Shown piece after piece: positions 27,393 through 36,634 of a stretch of DNA of 64,000 nt (position 1 is the first letter of the stretch; every line of letters starts with the position of its first letter). The translations under genes and the position numbers were made by a program. The DNA lies in NCBI GenBank assembly GCA_013177795.1, contig JABLXY010000001.1, positions 558,001-622,000 on the forward strand, read 5' to 3'. The notes under the pieces were generated by a model. It saw only the letters and a list, made by a program, of their open reading frames with translations, was not told the origin of the DNA and did not search any database. The DNA comes from Syntrophaceae bacterium (GTDB taxonomy: Bacteria > Desulfobacterota > Syntrophia > Syntrophales > UBA2192).

Positions 27393-28182
27393 TGACCCAC
27401 TCAGCACGGAGTACAGTGACCGCCTGGCCGCCGATCAGGACGCGGTCGCCTCTCAGGCCGACGCGGAGGATCCCGCCCCGCGCCGAGGCCTGGAAGGCCG
27501 ACAGGGACGTCTTGCCGAGTTTCGCCCCCCAGTAAGGGCCCAGGCAGCAGTGAGACGACCCCGTCACCGGGTCCTCGTCGACGCCCACGGCTGGGGCAAA
27601 GAAGCGCGAGACGAAATCGAAGCCCGGCGATTGACTGCGGCTCGTGACGATGACTCCCCGCATGTTCACGCTCTTCAGGCGGGTCATGTCGGGGGCGAGT
27701 CCCCGGACGATTTGCTCTCCGGCCACCTCGACGAGATAGTCGAAGCGGTTGCGGCCCGTGTAGACAGGGGTCACCCCCAGGGCCTCGAGCAGTCCGGGCG
27801 GGGCATCGGCCGGTTTCTCGGGTTCCGCCGGGAAGTCCATCTCGATCCACTCACCCCGCTTGAGTGCGGACAGGGCGCCGCTCCGGGTGTGAAACCGCGC
27901 CTCTTCGGATGCCGCCAGTTCCCCGGTCTCCCAGAGAATGTGGGCGCTCGCGAGGGTTGCGTGACCGCAGAGATCGACCTCGACGGCAGGCGTGAACCAG
28001 CGCAGGGTGTAGCTGCCGTCGGCCCTTCTCTCGAGAAAGGCCGTCTCCGAGAGGTTCATTTCCCGGGCCACGTCCTGGCGCCATCCGTCGTCTCGGGGCT
28101 CCTTCAACATGCACACGGCCGCCGGGTTGCCCCTGAACGGACGATCCGTGAAGGCATCGACGACATAAATTCTCTGACTCAT
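27388..28182 (-). CDS. PhzF family isomerase/epimerase-like protein
   Basis: Predicted 264 aa with the double hot-dog PhzF fold. Motifs: YVVDAFTDRPFRGNPAAVC, MNLSETAFL (catalytic Glu), RWFTPAVEVDLCGHATLASA and DEDPVTGSSHCCLGPYW. The ATG at 28182 follows GGAGAGG; a GTG at 28191 is possible. It could isomerise a small acid; the real substrate is unknown. Confidence 0.9.
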   Translation of the reverse strand: MSQRIYVVDAFTDRPFRGNPAAVCMLKEPRDDGWRQDVAREMNLSETAFLERRADGSYTLRWFTPAVEVDLCGHATLASAHILWETGELAASEEARFHTRSGALSALKRGEWIEMDFPAEPEKPADAPPGLLEALGVTPVYTGRNRFDYLVEVAGEQIVRGLAPDMTRLKSVNMRGVIVTSRSQSPGFDFVSRFFAPAVGVDEDPVTGSSHCCLGPYWGAKLGKTSLSAFQASARGGILRVGLRGDRVLIGGQAVTVLRAEWVR

Positions 28183-28225
28183 CGCTTGCACACCTCTCCG
28201 ACCGCCCGAGTCAGGGCCTCCTGGG

Positions 28226-28675
28226 TCACTTGGCGGGATCGGGCTTCAGGAGGACCGTCTTGATATTATTGGCCTCGTTGGCCTCCTCGACCTGCTCCGT
28301 GATGTCGAGCCAGACCCGGACCGCCGTGGGTTCCGTGATCCGGATGGGGCTCGTGTACGAGATCGTCCCGCCCGGGGCGCGCAGGACCCGGTCCGTGTCC
28401 GCAGCCCAGAAGGTCGCATAGTCCACGAACTGCACGCCGATCATGATCACGAAACAGGCGGCGAAGGATTCCGTCGACCGGTAGGCGGTGTCGGGAAGGG
28501 GCCCCGGCCCCGCGTTGCGGATCTGCACGACGATGTTCCCCGACGGGTTGAGCGTGATGCTGTCGACGACCAGGTCCGGCTTCAGGGCCGTCGCCTGGGC
28601 CCGAGCCGGCGCGGCCGTGGCCAGCAGTGCCCAGAGGGCGGCCAGCGTGATGACGAATCGATTCAGGCGTCTCAT
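28226..28675 (-). CDS. Exported CARDB-domain protein
   Basis: Predicted 149 aa. Signal peptide RRLNRFVITLAALWALLATA, cleavage near ARA-QAT. The mature part is a single CARDB-like beta-sandwich: LKPDLVVDSITLNPSGNIVV, IRNAGPGPLPD, and the ending EQVEEANEANNIKTVLL. CARDB domains are adhesion or binding modules in surface proteins. It lies between PhzF and ccsB with no clear functional link. Confidence 0.75.
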   Translation of the reverse strand: MRRLNRFVITLAALWALLATAAPARAQATALKPDLVVDSITLNPSGNIVVQIRNAGPGPLPDTAYRSTESFAACFVIMIGVQFVDYATFWAADTDRVLRAPGGTISYTSPIRITEPTAVRVWLDITEQVEEANEANNIKTVLLKPDPAK

Positions 28676-28726
28676 GGTTACCTCCCAATGTTCGTGATGC
28701 AGTCTCTTGTCCGTCCGCCCGGGCCG

Positions 28727-29569
28727 TCACATCAGATAGCTGTGCAGGCTGTCCAGGTAATTCACGCCGAGGTAGGTGAAGAGCACCGACGCAAAGCCCG
28801 CGATGGCCATGATCGCGATGCGCTTGCCCCTCCAGCCGCGGACGAGACGGGCGTGGAGCAGGGCGGCGTAGATGAGCCAAGTGATGAGGGACCAGGTCTC
28901 CTTCGGGTCCCAGCTCCAGTACGACCCCCATGCGGAATGGGCCCAGACCGAGCCCGTGATGATCCCCAGGGACAGGAAGATGAAGCCCATGATGACACTG
29001 TGGTAGATCAGCTCCTCGATGGCCCCTTCGTCCGGGAAATGCCCCCCGCCACCTTTGGATGGGTTCCCCGTGCCCGAGACGATCCGGCGGGCAAAGAACA
29101 GGATGCCCAGCCCGAAGGCGATCGTGAAGGCCCCGTACCCCATGAAGCAGGTCACCACGTGGCTCGTCAGCCAGTTGCTCTGCAGGGCGGGGATGAGCGG
29201 CTGGATCCGGGTCGCCTCGTCGGGGGACAGCGAGGCGTAGGCCATCGAGAGAAAGGCGACGGGTGTCACGAAGGGGCCGATGACCCGGTTCTTGATCCTC
29301 CACTCCGTGATGAGGTACAGGAGCATGATCGACCAGGAAAAGAAGATCATCGACTCGTAGAAATTGGCCAGCGGGGCATGCCCGAGGCCCATCCGGTGCG
29401 ACTCCCACCACCGCACGGCGATGCCGGCCGTGTGCAGGGCGAGCCCGACAAGGGATGTCCCCGTGGCGAGCTTCCCCCAGTATTCGTCATCCCGCAGTAG
29501 GCGGATCAGGTAAAAGGCCATGGCGACGAGATAGACCATCGTCGCCCAGCCGAGCATTTTCGTGTTCAT
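28727..29569 (-). CDS. ccsB: Cytochrome c biogenesis protein CcsB/ResC type
   Basis: Predicted 280 aa, eight membrane segments. It carries the haem-handling WWD motif WGSYWSWDPKETWSLITWLI plus flanking conserved histidines (SHVVTCFMGYG, LLHARLVRG). With ResB it forms the system II synthase that attaches haem to CxxCH proteins outside the inner membrane. Its start overlaps the resB stop by 4 nt. A c-type cytochrome gene lies at 36992. Confidence 0.92.
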   Translation of the reverse strand: MNTKMLGWATMVYLVAMAFYLIRLLRDDEYWGKLATGTSLVGLALHTAGIAVRWWESHRMGLGHAPLANFYESMIFFSWSIMLLYLITEWRIKNRVIGPFVTPVAFLSMAYASLSPDEATRIQPLIPALQSNWLTSHVVTCFMGYGAFTIAFGLGILFFARRIVSGTGNPSKGGGGHFPDEGAIEELIYHSVIMGFIFLSLGIITGSVWAHSAWGSYWSWDPKETWSLITWLIYAALLHARLVRGWRGKRIAIMAIAGFASVLFTYLGVNYLDSLHSYLM

Positions 29570-30951
29570 GGCGTCTCACCCCTGTAGAGCCGGACAGCCC
29601 GCCCGATCTCACGATCGAGCCTCACGGGGTCCCTGTTGCATCGCCCGGCGATGGAGATGCGCGCCTTGCCGTCACTGCGGTCCACGCGGACGAAGACCTG
29701 GCGGTGGGAGGAAAAGAAGGTCAGGAGAAACCCGGCCACCAGGACGAACGCCCCCGCACCGACGATCGGGACCCCGGGGTCCCGGTTGACCTTGAGCCCC
29801 GTGTAGAAGGCTGTCTCGATCCCTTCGAGCGCGAAGCGGTAGGGCCTGTAGAGGGCCGGGTTGAACTGGGGCACCTGTTTCGTGATGCCTGGGTTGTGCT
29901 CCTCGATCGCATCGATGAACTGGAAGACCCAGAAGGCAAGGGCCTTGTCGCCCGCCGTGATGCCGATCTTGACCGCCGGCCCCATCCGCATGAGGTTCCC
30001 CTCGATGCGCAGGATTTCCGCCTGGGCTTTCCCCCCGTCGATGGCGAATCGCTCCCCCTGCCGCAGCCGTTTGACCGCCCTCTGCCCCTTCCCCTCGACC
30101 GCGAGAACGGCCTCGCCGGGGATGGCGCCATAGGTGGACTGGTAGAACCGGATCCCCTCGAACTCGAGCGGGTGGTTGACCATCAGGGAGCCCCGCGCCC
30201 TTACCTCTCCGCCCTTCACGAAGGACAGGTCGGAGCGGTAGAGCTTGGGCATTCCGCTGTCGTAGAACTCGACGGTGAAGTCGTCGCAGCGGACGTCGAA
30301 CCCCAGCTTCATCGTTCCCTTTCCGCCCCGCAGCTCGATGGCGTCGGCCGAGCCGCCTGCGGGGATGTTGACGTGCCCCTCGAAACCGAAAATGGAACCG
30401 ATCACGGCGCCGAGGACGATGATGAGAACGCCGGCGTGGATCACGTAGACCCCGAAGTAGGACCATGCGCCCCGGTGCGCCGAGAGCCAGACGGTACCGC
30501 CGTGCGTCTTGCGCTCGACGGAGCCGATGGATTTTTCCAGGGCCTGCCCCATCCGGTCCGCCGCGTCCTCGACGCTGCCCTCCGCCGCGAGGACGCGCCC
30601 CGGCGGCAGGTTCTCGTAGAGGCCCGGCCGGTCTGGCTCGGGACGTCTCCGGTAGAGCCGCAGCGAAGCGGGCAGCCTGTTCAGGGAGCAGATGACGAGG
30701 TTGGCCATGAGCAGCCCCATGAGGAGGAGAAACCACGGCGAGCGGTACAGGTCGGTCACCTGCAGGGCCTTGACGATCGCCGCCAGGGCCGGCGGCAGCT
30801 TCTGGAGGCTCTCGCCTGCCGCATCCTGCTGCGGGACCACGGTCCCGACGACGGCCGCGAGAGCGATGAGGATGAGAAGGGCTATCGTGAGTCTGACCGA
30901 CGAGAAGAACGACCAGACCGGGTTTTTCGATTTCGTTTTTTCTTCCTGCAA
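29566..30951 (-). CDS. resB: ResB-like cytochrome c biogenesis protein
   Basis: Predicted 461 aa. Membrane segments are at about residues 17-40, 70-90, 160-185 and near the C-terminus, with a large extracytoplasmic domain between the last two. Conserved blocks: SSVRLTIALLILIALAAVVG, GAWSYFGVYVIHAGVLIIVL (haem-binding His) and GFDVRCDDFTVEFYD. It is first in the resB-ccsB pair (system II). It keeps apo-cytochrome reduced and supports haem delivery. Confidence 0.9.
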   Translation of the reverse strand: MQEEKTKSKNPVWSFFSSVRLTIALLILIALAAVVGTVVPQQDAAGESLQKLPPALAAIVKALQVTDLYRSPWFLLLMGLLMANLVICSLNRLPASLRLYRRRPEPDRPGLYENLPPGRVLAAEGSVEDAADRMGQALEKSIGSVERKTHGGTVWLSAHRGAWSYFGVYVIHAGVLIIVLGAVIGSIFGFEGHVNIPAGGSADAIELRGGKGTMKLGFDVRCDDFTVEFYDSGMPKLYRSDLSFVKGGEVRARGSLMVNHPLEFEGIRFYQSTYGAIPGEAVLAVEGKGQRAVKRLRQGERFAIDGGKAQAEILRIEGNLMRMGPAVKIGITAGDKALAFWVFQFIDAIEEHNPGITKQVPQFNPALYRPYRFALEGIETAFYTGLKVNRDPGVPIVGAGAFVLVAGFLLTFFSSHRQVFVRVDRSDGKARISIAGRCNRDPVRLDREIGRAVRLYRGETP

Positions 30952-31063
30952 AAAATATCTCCGCGCTGCTGTATTTTCCCCGCTCTTCTTCGATTCCGCT
31001 CTTCGTGCGCGGAGAGGACGAGCCTCTCTGGCAGCTGGGCCCTTTTGGATGCCCGGACCTGGA

Positions 31064-32878
31064 CTAGGAGGCCGGCCCCTTCCCGTCCAGCAGCTCCTTC
31101 AGCTCCGAGCCCTCGATCTTCTCCCTCTGGAGCAGGAGCTTCGCCCCCTGGTCGAGGACGGCCCTCCTGCTGGTGAGAATGCTTTTCGCAACCGTGTACT
31201 GGGCTTCGATAATCGCACGGATTTCGCGGTCGATGAGTTCAGCCGTCGCTTCGCTGTAGTCGCCGCCCTCGGGGGCCATGGTGTCGAGAAAGGCCGCGCG
31301 TTTCTCGCGGGCGAAGTAGACCTGCCCCACCTCGGGGCTCATGCCGTACTCCTTGACCATGCTGCGCGCGATGTCCGTGGCGCGGGCCAGGTCGTTGTGC
31401 GCCCCCGTGGAGATGTCGCCGTAGACGATCTCCTCTGAGGCACGCCCCCCGAGAAGCGTGGCGATCCGGTTCAGGAGCTCCGTCTTCTTCATGAGGAACC
31501 GGTCCTCCGTGGGGGCCTGCATCGTGTACCCCAGGGCGGCGATGCCGCGGGGGATGATCGAGATCTTCTGGACCGGGTCCGTGCCCGGAAGCGACAGGGC
31601 GACGATGGCGTGACCGAGTTCGTGGTAGGCCACGATCTCCCGCTCCTGGGGGTTGATGAGGCGGTTCTTCTTCTCGAGGCCGGCCACGACCCGTTCGATG
31701 GCCTCCACGAACTCCGCCATGCCGACTTCCTGCTTGTCGTGCCGCACGGCGAGCAGTGCGGCCTCGTTGACGAGATTGGCCAGGTCGGCACCCACCATGC
31801 CCGGCGTCATGCCCGCGATCTTCTCGATATCGACGTCGGCACCGAGCTTGACGTTGCGGATGTGCACCCTCAGGATTTCCTCCCTGCCCTTCTTGTCCGG
31901 GCGGTCGACGAGCACGTGCCTGTCGAACCGCCCCGCCCGGAGCAGGGCCGGGTCGAGGATCTCGGGCCGGTTCGTCGCGGCCATGAGGATGACCCCTGTG
32001 TTGGAGTCGAAGCCGTCCATCTCGGTCAGCAGCTGGTTCAGCGTCTGCTCACGCTCGTCGTGGCCGCCGCCCGGCATGGCGAACCCGCGGGCCTTTCCCA
32101 GGGCGTCGAGTTCGTCGATGAAGATGATGCAGGGGGCCTTCTGCTTGGCCTGCTCGAAGAGGTCTCGCACCCGCGCCGCGCCGAGGCCGACGAACATCTC
32201 GACGAACTCGGAGCCGCTCAGGCTGAAGAAGGGCACGCCGCTCTCGCCCGCCACGGCCTTGGCAAGCAGGGTCTTGCCCGTCCCCGGGGGCCCCACGAGG
32301 AGGATGCCCTTCGGGATGCGGCCGCCGAGCCCCGTGAACTTCTTCGGGTTCTTGAGGAATTCGATGACCTCCTGCAGCTCCTGCTTGGCCTCGTCGACGC
32401 CCGCGACGTCCTTGAAGGTGATCTTTATCTCGTTCTCCATGTAGATCTTGGCCTTGCTCTTGCCCAGCGTCATGAAGCCCGCCTGCTGTCCGCCTATGCG
32501 CTTCATGAGGAGGTACCAGATGCCGAAAAAGATCATGATGGGAAACACCCAGGAAAACAGGTCCCGCAGGAACGTGCTCTCCACCTCCCCCTTGAACGTC
32601 ACCTGGTACTTGTCGAGCAGTTCCGATAGGTCCTGGTCCACCCGGTTGGTCCGGAAAGCCTGCGTTTCGCCGGGCTTGCCCTCCACCTTCATCTTGCCCT
32701 CGATGCGGTTGGCCGAGATGGCCACCTCGGTGATCTTCCCCTCCTTGAGCAGTTTGAGGAACTGGCTGTAGGGGATCACCTGTGCACTCATCATGGCGGC
32801 CAGGTAGCTCTGGATGAGCAGCACGGCCCACACCGCCAGGAGGACGTAGAACAGGGAAAACTTGTGTTCCTTTTTCAT
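31064..32878 (-). CDS. ftsH: ATP-dependent zinc metalloprotease FtsH
   Basis: Membrane-anchored AAA+ protease, 604 aa. Two N-terminal membrane helices flank a periplasmic domain. Walker A is [18 protein letters not shown], Walker [15 protein letters not shown] region [20 protein letters not shown], and the zinc site YHELGHAIV with a downstream Asp. The start [14 protein letters not shown] is chosen because the frame to 33067 adds unrelated residues. It degrades membrane and regulatory proteins. Confidence 0.95.
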   Translation of the reverse strand: MKKEHKFSLFYVLLAVWAVLLIQSYLAAMMSAQVIPYSQFLKLLKEGKITEVAISANRIEGKMKVEGKPGETQAFRTNRVDQDLSELLDKYQVTFKGEVESTFLRDLFSWVFPIMIFFGIWYLLMKRIGGQQAGFMTLGKSKAKIYMENEIKITFKDVAGVDEAKQELQEVIEFLKNPKKFTGLGGRIPKGILLVGPPGTGKTLLAKAVAGESGVPFFSLSGSEFVEMFVGLGAARVRDLFEQAKQKAPCIIFIDELDALGKARGFAMPGGGHDEREQTLNQLLTEMDGFDSNTGVILMAATNRPEILDPALLRAGRFDRHVLVDRPDKKGREEILRVHIRNVKLGADVDIEKIAGMTPGMVGADLANLVNEAALLAVRHDKQEVGMAEFVEAIERVVAGLEKKNRLINPQEREIVAYHELGHAIVALSLPGTDPVQKISIIPRGIAALGYTMQAPTEDRFLMKKTELLNRIATLLGGRASEEIVYGDISTGAHNDLARATDIARSMVKEYGMSPEVGQVYFAREKRAAFLDTMAPEGGDYSEATAELIDREIRAIIEAQYTVAKSILTSRRAVLDQGAKLLLQREKIEGSELKELLDGKGPAS

Positions 32879-33013
32879 GGCCCTGACTCTCTCCGAGACC
32901 CGCTGGATGTTTTCCGAACCCGAAATCCCGCACGCGGGGCATCCGGCCGACGACCCCGCATAAAATAGCAATTCATGCAGGTCCTGTAAATCGACATTTT
33001 GCGAACTCAAGAA

Positions 33014-33039
33014 AACACCCGGCGCTTCCGCGCCGGGTG
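33014..33039 (-). terminator. Terminator of the ModE-like gene (minus strand)
   Basis: Perfect 10-bp stem CACCCGGCGC/GCGCCGGGTG with a 4-base loop; read on the minus strand it is followed by TTTTC. Confidence 0.7.
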
Positions 33040-33137
33040 CGGCCGGACGGGCCCCGTCTTCCGGCATCTCGGATAGGGACTGTCCTCTATTCTTTTCGCG
33101 CTGTGTCCCTTGCGGCTTGCCGCCTGCGGCTTTTTTT

Positions 33138-33455
33138 TTACGGGAGCCTCGCCTGGTACTCCTTCAGCAACCCCTCGATCCTGTTCTCCAGCTCCACGAA
33201 CACATCCCTGAGCCGCTTCGCCTCCGCCGTCAGTCTCATGCCCTGCCGGTTGTCCGTCAGCTCCACGAGGCGGATGCCGAGGCGGTCCTCGGAAGCCCTC
33301 AGACGGCCCCACGCCGCACGGTAGGACATTTTCATCTTCTTCGCCGCGGCGCTGAGGCTCCGGCATTCCTCGATCGCCTCCAAGAGCTCGAAGCGGCCCG
33401 GCCCGAAGATGACGCGATCGTTTTCTTCGAGCCACAGCTTGTGCCTGATTTTCAT
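33138..33455 (-). CDS. Stand-alone ModE-type helix-turn-helix regulator
   Basis: Predicted 105 aa, a single ModE N-terminal winged-helix domain: IRHKLWLEENDRVIFGPGRF, ELLEAIEECRSLSAAAKKMK, MSYRAAWGRLRASEDRLG and LVELTDNRQGMRLTAEAKRL. The molybdate-binding TOBE/MOP domains of full ModE are absent. Similar one-domain ModE relatives (TaoR type) regulate tungsten AOR genes in Desulfovibrio. The gene is divergent from the first AOR module, and the 18-bp palindrome at 33534 lies between them. The start at MKIRHKLW fits the family; the longer frame to 33692 would run through the operator. Confidence 0.85.
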   Translation of the reverse strand: MKIRHKLWLEENDRVIFGPGRFELLEAIEECRSLSAAAKKMKMSYRAAWGRLRASEDRLGIRLVELTDNRQGMRLTAEAKRLRDVFVELENRIEGLLKEYQARLP

Positions 33456-33533
33456 GTCCGCCCCTCTCGGCCCCGTGGCGGCATGCACCCGGGCGCCATG
33501 GAATCGCGAGCTATTCTGCACGAGAGAACCGTT

Positions 33534-33551
33534 TATGTCAAACATGGCATA
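33534..33551. promoter_or_regulatory. Putative operator of the ModE-like regulator, AOR module 1
   Basis: TATGTCAAACATGGCATA: 7-bp arms with one mismatch and a 4-bp centre. It recurs before module 2 (consensus TATGYCAAAYATGRCATA). Its centre is about 83 bp upstream of the expected transcription start, an activator-like position. Confidence 0.65.
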
Positions 33552-33589
33552 ATATATTAAAATACTTAGACATAATCGACGGATAACCT

Positions 33590-33619
33590 TTGACTTCGCC
33601 TCCGGGGTGGAATTATAGT
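33590..33619 (+). promoter_or_regulatory. Sigma-70 type promoter of AOR module 1
   Basis: TTGACT, 18-bp spacer, TATAGT. The start near 33626 leaves a leader of about 187 nt before aorB1. Confidence 0.65.
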
Positions 33620-33737
33620 GCTGCCATCGGCGTTCCCCTAATCGCTCGCCGACCGCATGCCGGTTCTTTGTGATTCCGCTCTGCCCCGTCAAAACGCAAG
33701 AACTCGTCCCGAGGCGATGTTCGACAGATGAATGAAA

Positions 33738-33812
33738 GGAAAGGAGGGTCGCAGGTTTCGTTTCGTCGAGGTGTCAAGCCGCTAACACGAGGCAATCCAT
33801 TGGAGGTGAGAC
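33738..33812 (+). promoter_or_regulatory. Conserved untranslated leader block of AOR module 1
   Basis: GGAAAGGAGGG at 33738, a 25-nt variable stretch, then a 39-nt block ending in the ribosome site TGGAGGT. The leader before module 2 has the same order and the same 75-nt length, with 35 of 39 identities in the last block. No leader peptide fits both. Confidence 0.5.
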
Positions 33813-34559
33813 ATGGAAGAAAAGAAACTGCCTGATGTCCTCAAGAAGGAGACGACACGCCGCGACTTCTTGAGAGGCACCGCGACGGCGGCGGGCGGCG
33901 CGCTGGCCGTCTCCGCCGTCGGCGGGTTCGCACCGAAGAAGGCCGAGGCCCAGTACTCGGTCCAGACCGCGCCGGGCACCAAGCCCTTCGCACAGAAGTA
34001 TCTCTACGTGGCGCGGCACAACTGCACGGGCTGCCGGAGCTGCGAGCTGGCCTGCTCGCTGTTCCACACCGGAAACGTCCGCCCCGACCTCGCCCGGATC
34101 TGGGTCGACAAGTACAAGGACATCGTCGACGTGCCCGTCATCTGCTGGCAGTGCGACGACGCCCCCTGCATCGCCGCCTGCCCCACGACGCCCAAGGCGA
34201 TCACCCGCGACGCCAAGTCCAACGGCATCATCCTCAACGAGAAGGTCTGCCTGGGCGCCAAGTGCATGAAATGCGCCGAGGCCTGCCCGGCCCGGTACGT
34301 CCGCGGCAACCCCGACACGGGCCAGCCCCTGATCTGCGATCTCTGCGGCGGTGACCCCCAGTGCGTCAAGGCCTGCCACGCCCAGGCGGGCAACCCGCAG
34401 GGGCCCTGCATCATGAGCCGCCCCGTGGGCATCGGCATGAACATGTCCTTCCGTTACGTGACGCCGGAGGAGGCAGGCAAGGACCTTGCGACCCTCCTGT
34501 TTTACCCGAACGTCGACGGCAAGAGGGTCGTGCCCGTCAAGACCAGGAAGGGGAGGTGA
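33813..34559 (+). CDS. Tat-exported ferredoxin partner of AOR, module 1
   Basis: Predicted 248 aa. A twin-arginine signal (residues about 14-45: TRRDFLRGTATAAGGALAVS) is followed by four cysteine clusters of the DmsB/HycB/NrfC type: CTGCRSCELACSLFH, CWQCDDAPCIAACP, CLGAKCMKCAEACP and CDLCGGDPQCVKACH. They should hold four [4Fe-4S] clusters. It would carry electrons from the AOR encoded 5 bp downstream. AORs lack their own signal, so the pair is probably exported together, the ferredoxin acting as the Tat carrier. It is closely similar to the gene at 37637. Confidence 0.9.
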   Translation: MEEKKLPDVLKKETTRRDFLRGTATAAGGALAVSAVGGFAPKKAEAQYSVQTAPGTKPFAQKYLYVARHNCTGCRSCELACSLFHTGNVRPDLARIWVDKYKDIVDVPVICWQCDDAPCIAACPTTPKAITRDAKSNGIILNEKVCLGAKCMKCAEACPARYVRGNPDTGQPLICDLCGGDPQCVKACHAQAGNPQGPCIMSRPVGIGMNMSFRYVTPEEAGKDLATLLFYPNVDGKRVVPVKTRKGR

Positions 34560-34564
34560 TCATC

Positions 34565-36391
34565 ATGGCAGCACCCAGAGGCGGAAATTTCGGAAAGGTG
34601 CTCGAGATCGATCTCAGCACTCAGACCTACAGGACGAGAACGATCCCCGATGAGGTCTACCAGCAGTTTGTCGGCGCCCGGGGCCTCGGGGCCTATTTCG
34701 CCGTGACGGAATACAAGGCCGGAAAGAACCCCCTGGACGAGGACGCCTTCGTCTTCATCGGGTCCGGCCCCCTTGCCGGGACCATGTGCGTCTCCCCGAG
34801 GACCAGTGTCGTCAACAAGAACCCCTACACGGGGCTTCTGAACCACGGCGAGTGCGGCGCCCACCTGGCCAGCGAACTCAAGTGGGCGGGATGGGACGGC
34901 CTCCTCATCAGGGGCCGGGCGAAGAAGCCCGTCTGGTTCTCCGTGGTCAACGACAGGGTGGAGTTCCGGGACGCATCGAGGATGTGGGGCAAGACGACCG
35001 AAACGACCCACGAGATGATGATCCGGGAGATGAAGGACTCCCGCATCCGCTCGATCCTCATCGGCCCCGCCGGCGAAAACGGCGTCCCCTACTCCTGCCT
35101 CATCGTCGAGCGGTTCCGCGCCGCGGCGCGGAGCAACGCGGGCTCCGTCTTCGGCGACAAGAAGCTCAAGGGCTTCGCCGTGCGCGGCACGAAGTACGCC
35201 GTGCCCGTCGTGGACAACGCCCGGTTCCTGGCAGCGGCGAACGTCGCCAAGGAGACCAACATCAGCGACCCGGGCGCCGGGCGGCGGAAGGTCTGGGGCA
35301 CGGCCAGCTCGCTCGAGACCAACAACTTCGTCCTCGGCTCGCTCATCGTGAAGAACTTCCAGACCACCTGGTGGCCCGACATCGTCAAGCTGGGAGCCGA
35401 GGAGGCGGAGAGGAAATTCTGGAGGCGCCATGTCTCCTGCACCAACTGCCAGACGCACTGCCTGAAGCTGGGCGTGCTGCGGGAGGGCAAGTACAGGGGC
35501 CTCATCGCCGAAGCCCCCGAGTACGAGTCCGGCGGCCTGCTGGGGTCGAACCTGGGCATGAGGGACTTCGACCAGATGACCGCCCTCATCGAGGCCTGCG
35601 ACGCCTACGGGCTGGACTACATCTCCACGGGCGGCGTGCTGGCCTTCACGACGGAAGCCGTCGAGAAGGGCGCCCTGAAGCCCTCGGACCTCGACGGCCT
35701 CAAGCCCGTCTGGGGCGACGGCGAAACCTACATGAAGCTCATCGACAAGATCGCGTACAAGGAAGGCAAGGCCGGCAAGCTTCTCTCCCAGGGCGTGACG
35801 AAAATGTCCCGGCAGATCGGCAAGGGCACCGATGCCTACGCCAACGTCGTCAAGGGGCGCGAGCTGGCCGCCCATGACCCGAGGGGCGACAAGAACCGGT
35901 ACTACAGTTACTGCATCGGCACCAACGGGGCGGACCACGCCGAGGGGGCAAGCAGCAGGGATCTCTGCATGGTGGCCATGAATGACTCCCTTTGCCTGTG
36001 CACCTTCACCTCCTCCGGGGTCTGGGGCGCCAGCACGGACAAGATCGTCGTGGATATGCTCAACCCGCTGTGCGGCTGGAACTGGAAGACCGACGACTAC
36101 TGGACGGCCGCCAAGCGAATCCTGGCGGCCGAGCGCGCCTTCAACGTCCGGGAGGGCATCAGCGCCAAGGACGACCGGCTGCCCAAGCGCATGTACGCGG
36201 AGAAGCTGCCCGCAGGGCCGAAGAAGGGCGTCGTCTTCACCGAGGAGGACCAGAAGCAGCGCCAGAGCGATGCCTACAAGTTCCTCGGGTGGGACGAGAA
36301 GGGCATCCCCGCGGAAGCGACCCTCAAGGCCCTGAACCTCGAATTCCTCATCGACGACGTCAACGCGGCGAAGAAGAAATTCAACTTATAA
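34565..36391 (+). CDS. aor: Tungsten-type aldehyde:ferredoxin oxidoreductase, module 1
   Basis: Predicted 608 aa, full AOR length. It has N-terminal GKVLEIDLSTQTYRTRTIPD, the pterin-binding region GDKKLKGFAVRGTKYAVP, the [4Fe-4S] motif CTNCQTHC at about residues 292-299 and C-terminal cysteines near LCLCTFTSS and LCGWN. AORs use a tungsto-bispterin to interconvert aldehydes and carboxylates with low-potential electrons. GGAGGTGATCATC precedes the ATG. No signal peptide; export by hitch-hiking with the Tat ferredoxin is inferred. The actual substrate is unknown. Confidence 0.92.
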   Translation: MAAPRGGNFGKVLEIDLSTQTYRTRTIPDEVYQQFVGARGLGAYFAVTEYKAGKNPLDEDAFVFIGSGPLAGTMCVSPRTSVVNKNPYTGLLNHGECGAHLASELKWAGWDGLLIRGRAKKPVWFSVVNDRVEFRDASRMWGKTTETTHEMMIREMKDSRIRSILIGPAGENGVPYSCLIVERFRAAARSNAGSVFGDKKLKGFAVRGTKYAVPVVDNARFLAAANVAKETNISDPGAGRRKVWGTASSLETNNFVLGSLIVKNFQTTWWPDIVKLGAEEAERKFWRRHVSCTNCQTHCLKLGVLREGKYRGLIAEAPEYESGGLLGSNLGMRDFDQMTALIEACDAYGLDYISTGGVLAFTTEAVEKGALKPSDLDGLKPVWGDGETYMKLIDKIAYKEGKAGKLLSQGVTKMSRQIGKGTDAYANVVKGRELAAHDPRGDKNRYYSYCIGTNGADHAEGASSRDLCMVAMNDSLCLCTFTSSGVWGASTDKIVVDMLNPLCGWNWKTDDYWTAAKRILAAERAFNVREGISAKDDRLPKRMYAEKLPAGPKKGVVFTEEDQKQRQSDAYKFLGWDEKGIPAEATLKALNLEFLIDDVNAAKKKFNL

Positions 36392-36408
36392 CCCGCGACT
36401 CCGGACCG

Positions 36409-36441
36409 AAGGGCGGGGATACGCACCCCGCCCTTTTTTTT
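36409..36441 (+). terminator. Terminator after AOR module 1
   Basis: GGGCGGGG, 7-base loop, CCCCGCCC, then eight T residues. Confidence 0.92.
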
Positions 36442-36546
36442 CCAACTCGAGACGCCTCTGCAATATGCACAACCTGCCGTGACCGCAGACCACCGATGCC
36501 GTGCCGTACGGATGAAACCGCCTGCCTGCCTGCGCATCGCGGAACC

Positions 36547-36564
36547 TATGCCAAATATGACATA
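36547..36564. promoter_or_regulatory. Putative operator of the ModE-like regulator, AOR module 2
   Basis: TATGCCAAATATGACATA, second copy of the palindrome at 33534. Its centre is about 80 bp before the expected start. Confidence 0.65.
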
Positions 36565-36599
36565 ACATGTTGATATGATTGCTTTATTTTCGAAAAAAC

Positions 36600-36628
36600 T
36601 TGACTAACGTTTACCGTGCGACTATAGT
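36600..36628 (+). promoter_or_regulatory. Sigma-70 type promoter of the cytochrome-AOR module 2 operon
   Basis: TTGACT, 17-bp spacer, TATAGT, same hexamers as module 1. The start is expected near 36635. Confidence 0.65.
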
Positions 36629-36634
36629 GCTTCG

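Noticed and set aside
33110-33140. Plus-strand terminator GCCGCCTGCGGC followed by nine T residues
   Set aside because: No plus-strand gene ends here and the T run overlaps the stop codon of the minus-strand regulator, so it is more likely a heptad-like repeat by chance next to an A/T run.
34361-34564. N-terminal extension of AOR 1 to 34361
   Set aside because: The added residues are an out-of-frame reading of the ferredoxin gene; the AOR family start is at 34565 behind GGAGGTGA.
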